NCBI GenBank assembly: GCA_030638385.1
Contig: DAOWES010000031.1
Coordinates: forward strand, 1 to 6,117
From: Candidatus Cloacimonadota bacterium
GTDB taxonomy: Bacteria; Cloacimonadota; Cloacimonadia; Cloacimonadales; TCS61
Reading direction: 5' to 3'
DNA length: 6,117 nt
The translations under genes were made by a program, and so were the position numbers. The notes under the pieces were generated by a model that ran no database searches, was not told the DNA's origin, and saw only the letters and a list, made by a program, of their open reading frames with translations. The number at the start of each line of letters is the position of its first letter. The first letter of the stretch is position 1. Below, piece by piece: positions 5,866 through 6,117 of the stretch.

Positions 5866-6117
5866 ATGTTTTGTCCAAAATGTCGTGGAGAATATGTTGA
5901 AGGAGTAAAACGATGTCCTAATTGTGAAGTTGATTTGATAGAAGCATTGGAACCGGAACCGAAAGAAGAGTTTGATTACGCAGAATATGTAACTGTATAT
6001 TCGACCGCAGATCCGGCTATTATTGCTTTAGCAGAGTCTCTTTTAGATGCCGATAATATTCGATATTCGATAAAGAGTGAAGGTTTACAAACCATTTTAG
6101 GACTTGGGATTGTTCAA
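5866..6117 (+). CDS. Zinc-ribbon plus DUF2007-type putative signal-transducing protein (3' end outside window)
   Basis: The frame is open from the ATG at 5866 to the window edge (84 codons). AAAGGAGG (5853-5860), five bases upstream, is the strongest Shine-Dalgarno in the window. Residues 3-20 form a zinc ribbon with two CPxC knuckles (Cys3, Cys6, Cys17, Cys20). An acidic linker (about 26-40) leads to YVTVYSTADPAIIALAESLLDADNIRYSIKSEG (41-73). This fits the DUF2007 pattern, a small ferredoxin-like domain related to GlnB-type folds and described as putative signal transducing, in which 'aelik-LL-a-gI' is the core. No enzymatic activity is known for the family. It is cytoplasmic as judged by the absence of hydrophobic segments in the visible part; many DUF2007 proteins in low-GC genomes have extra C-terminal parts that cannot be seen here. 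It starts 15 nt after the GGDEF stop, with no terminator between, so co-transcription is likely. Family assignment is good, function unknown. Confidence 0.8.
   Translation, partial: MFCPKCRGEYVEGVKRCPNCEVDLIEALEPEPKEEFDYAEYVTVYSTADPAIIALAESLLDADNIRYSIKSEGLQTILGLGIVQ

Overview
The window is AT-rich bacterial DNA (roughly 30% G+C by eye) with clear Shine-Dalgarno sites, the standard bacterial code and short intergenic gaps. No gene here fixes the taxonomy. The low G+C and gene mix would fit an uncultured lineage such as Cloacimonadota or another FCB-type group, but that is only a guess. Seven protein genes are supported, two of them cut by the window edges.

Left part (1-1052): the 5' two thirds of a divergent GcvT-family (aminomethyltransferase-like) gene runs leftward off the edge, with its own good promoter about 90 bp upstream. 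Between it and the next gene is a 400-base spacer. It holds that promoter, an isolated GC-rich foldable island (about 868-911) and a possible terminator for the operon to the right.

Middle (1053-3860): a compact leftward phosphate operon in the order ppx/gppA-like phosphatase, DUF47 (PhoU-like) protein, PiT phosphate permease. Gaps are 9 and 24 nt, and the ppx stop codon lies inside the next gene's Shine-Dalgarno. The genes plausibly join Pi import, control of the importer, and polyphosphate or (p)ppGpp hydrolysis in one unit.

Right part (3861-6117): an unrecognised 121-aa, histidine-tailed protein is a leftward single-gene unit, with a strong Shine-Dalgarno and a near-perfect intrinsic terminator. 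Across a 255-bp divergent spacer lies a rightward gene for a multi-pass membrane protein with a C-terminal GGDEF domain. The catalytic residues of that domain are lost while the nucleotide-recognition residues remain, so it looks like a non-catalytic sensor or effector. It is followed after 15 nt by a zinc-ribbon/DUF2007 protein that runs off the right edge. The divergent spacer carries overlapping inverted repeats and several ATCGA-type motifs around the GGDEF promoter, suggesting local regulation.

The window shows no tRNA, rRNA, CRISPR array, transposase or recognisable riboswitch. The best candidates for something undescribed are the 121-aa orphan, the catalytically degenerate membrane GGDEF protein with its DUF2007 partner, and the repeat-rich control region between them.
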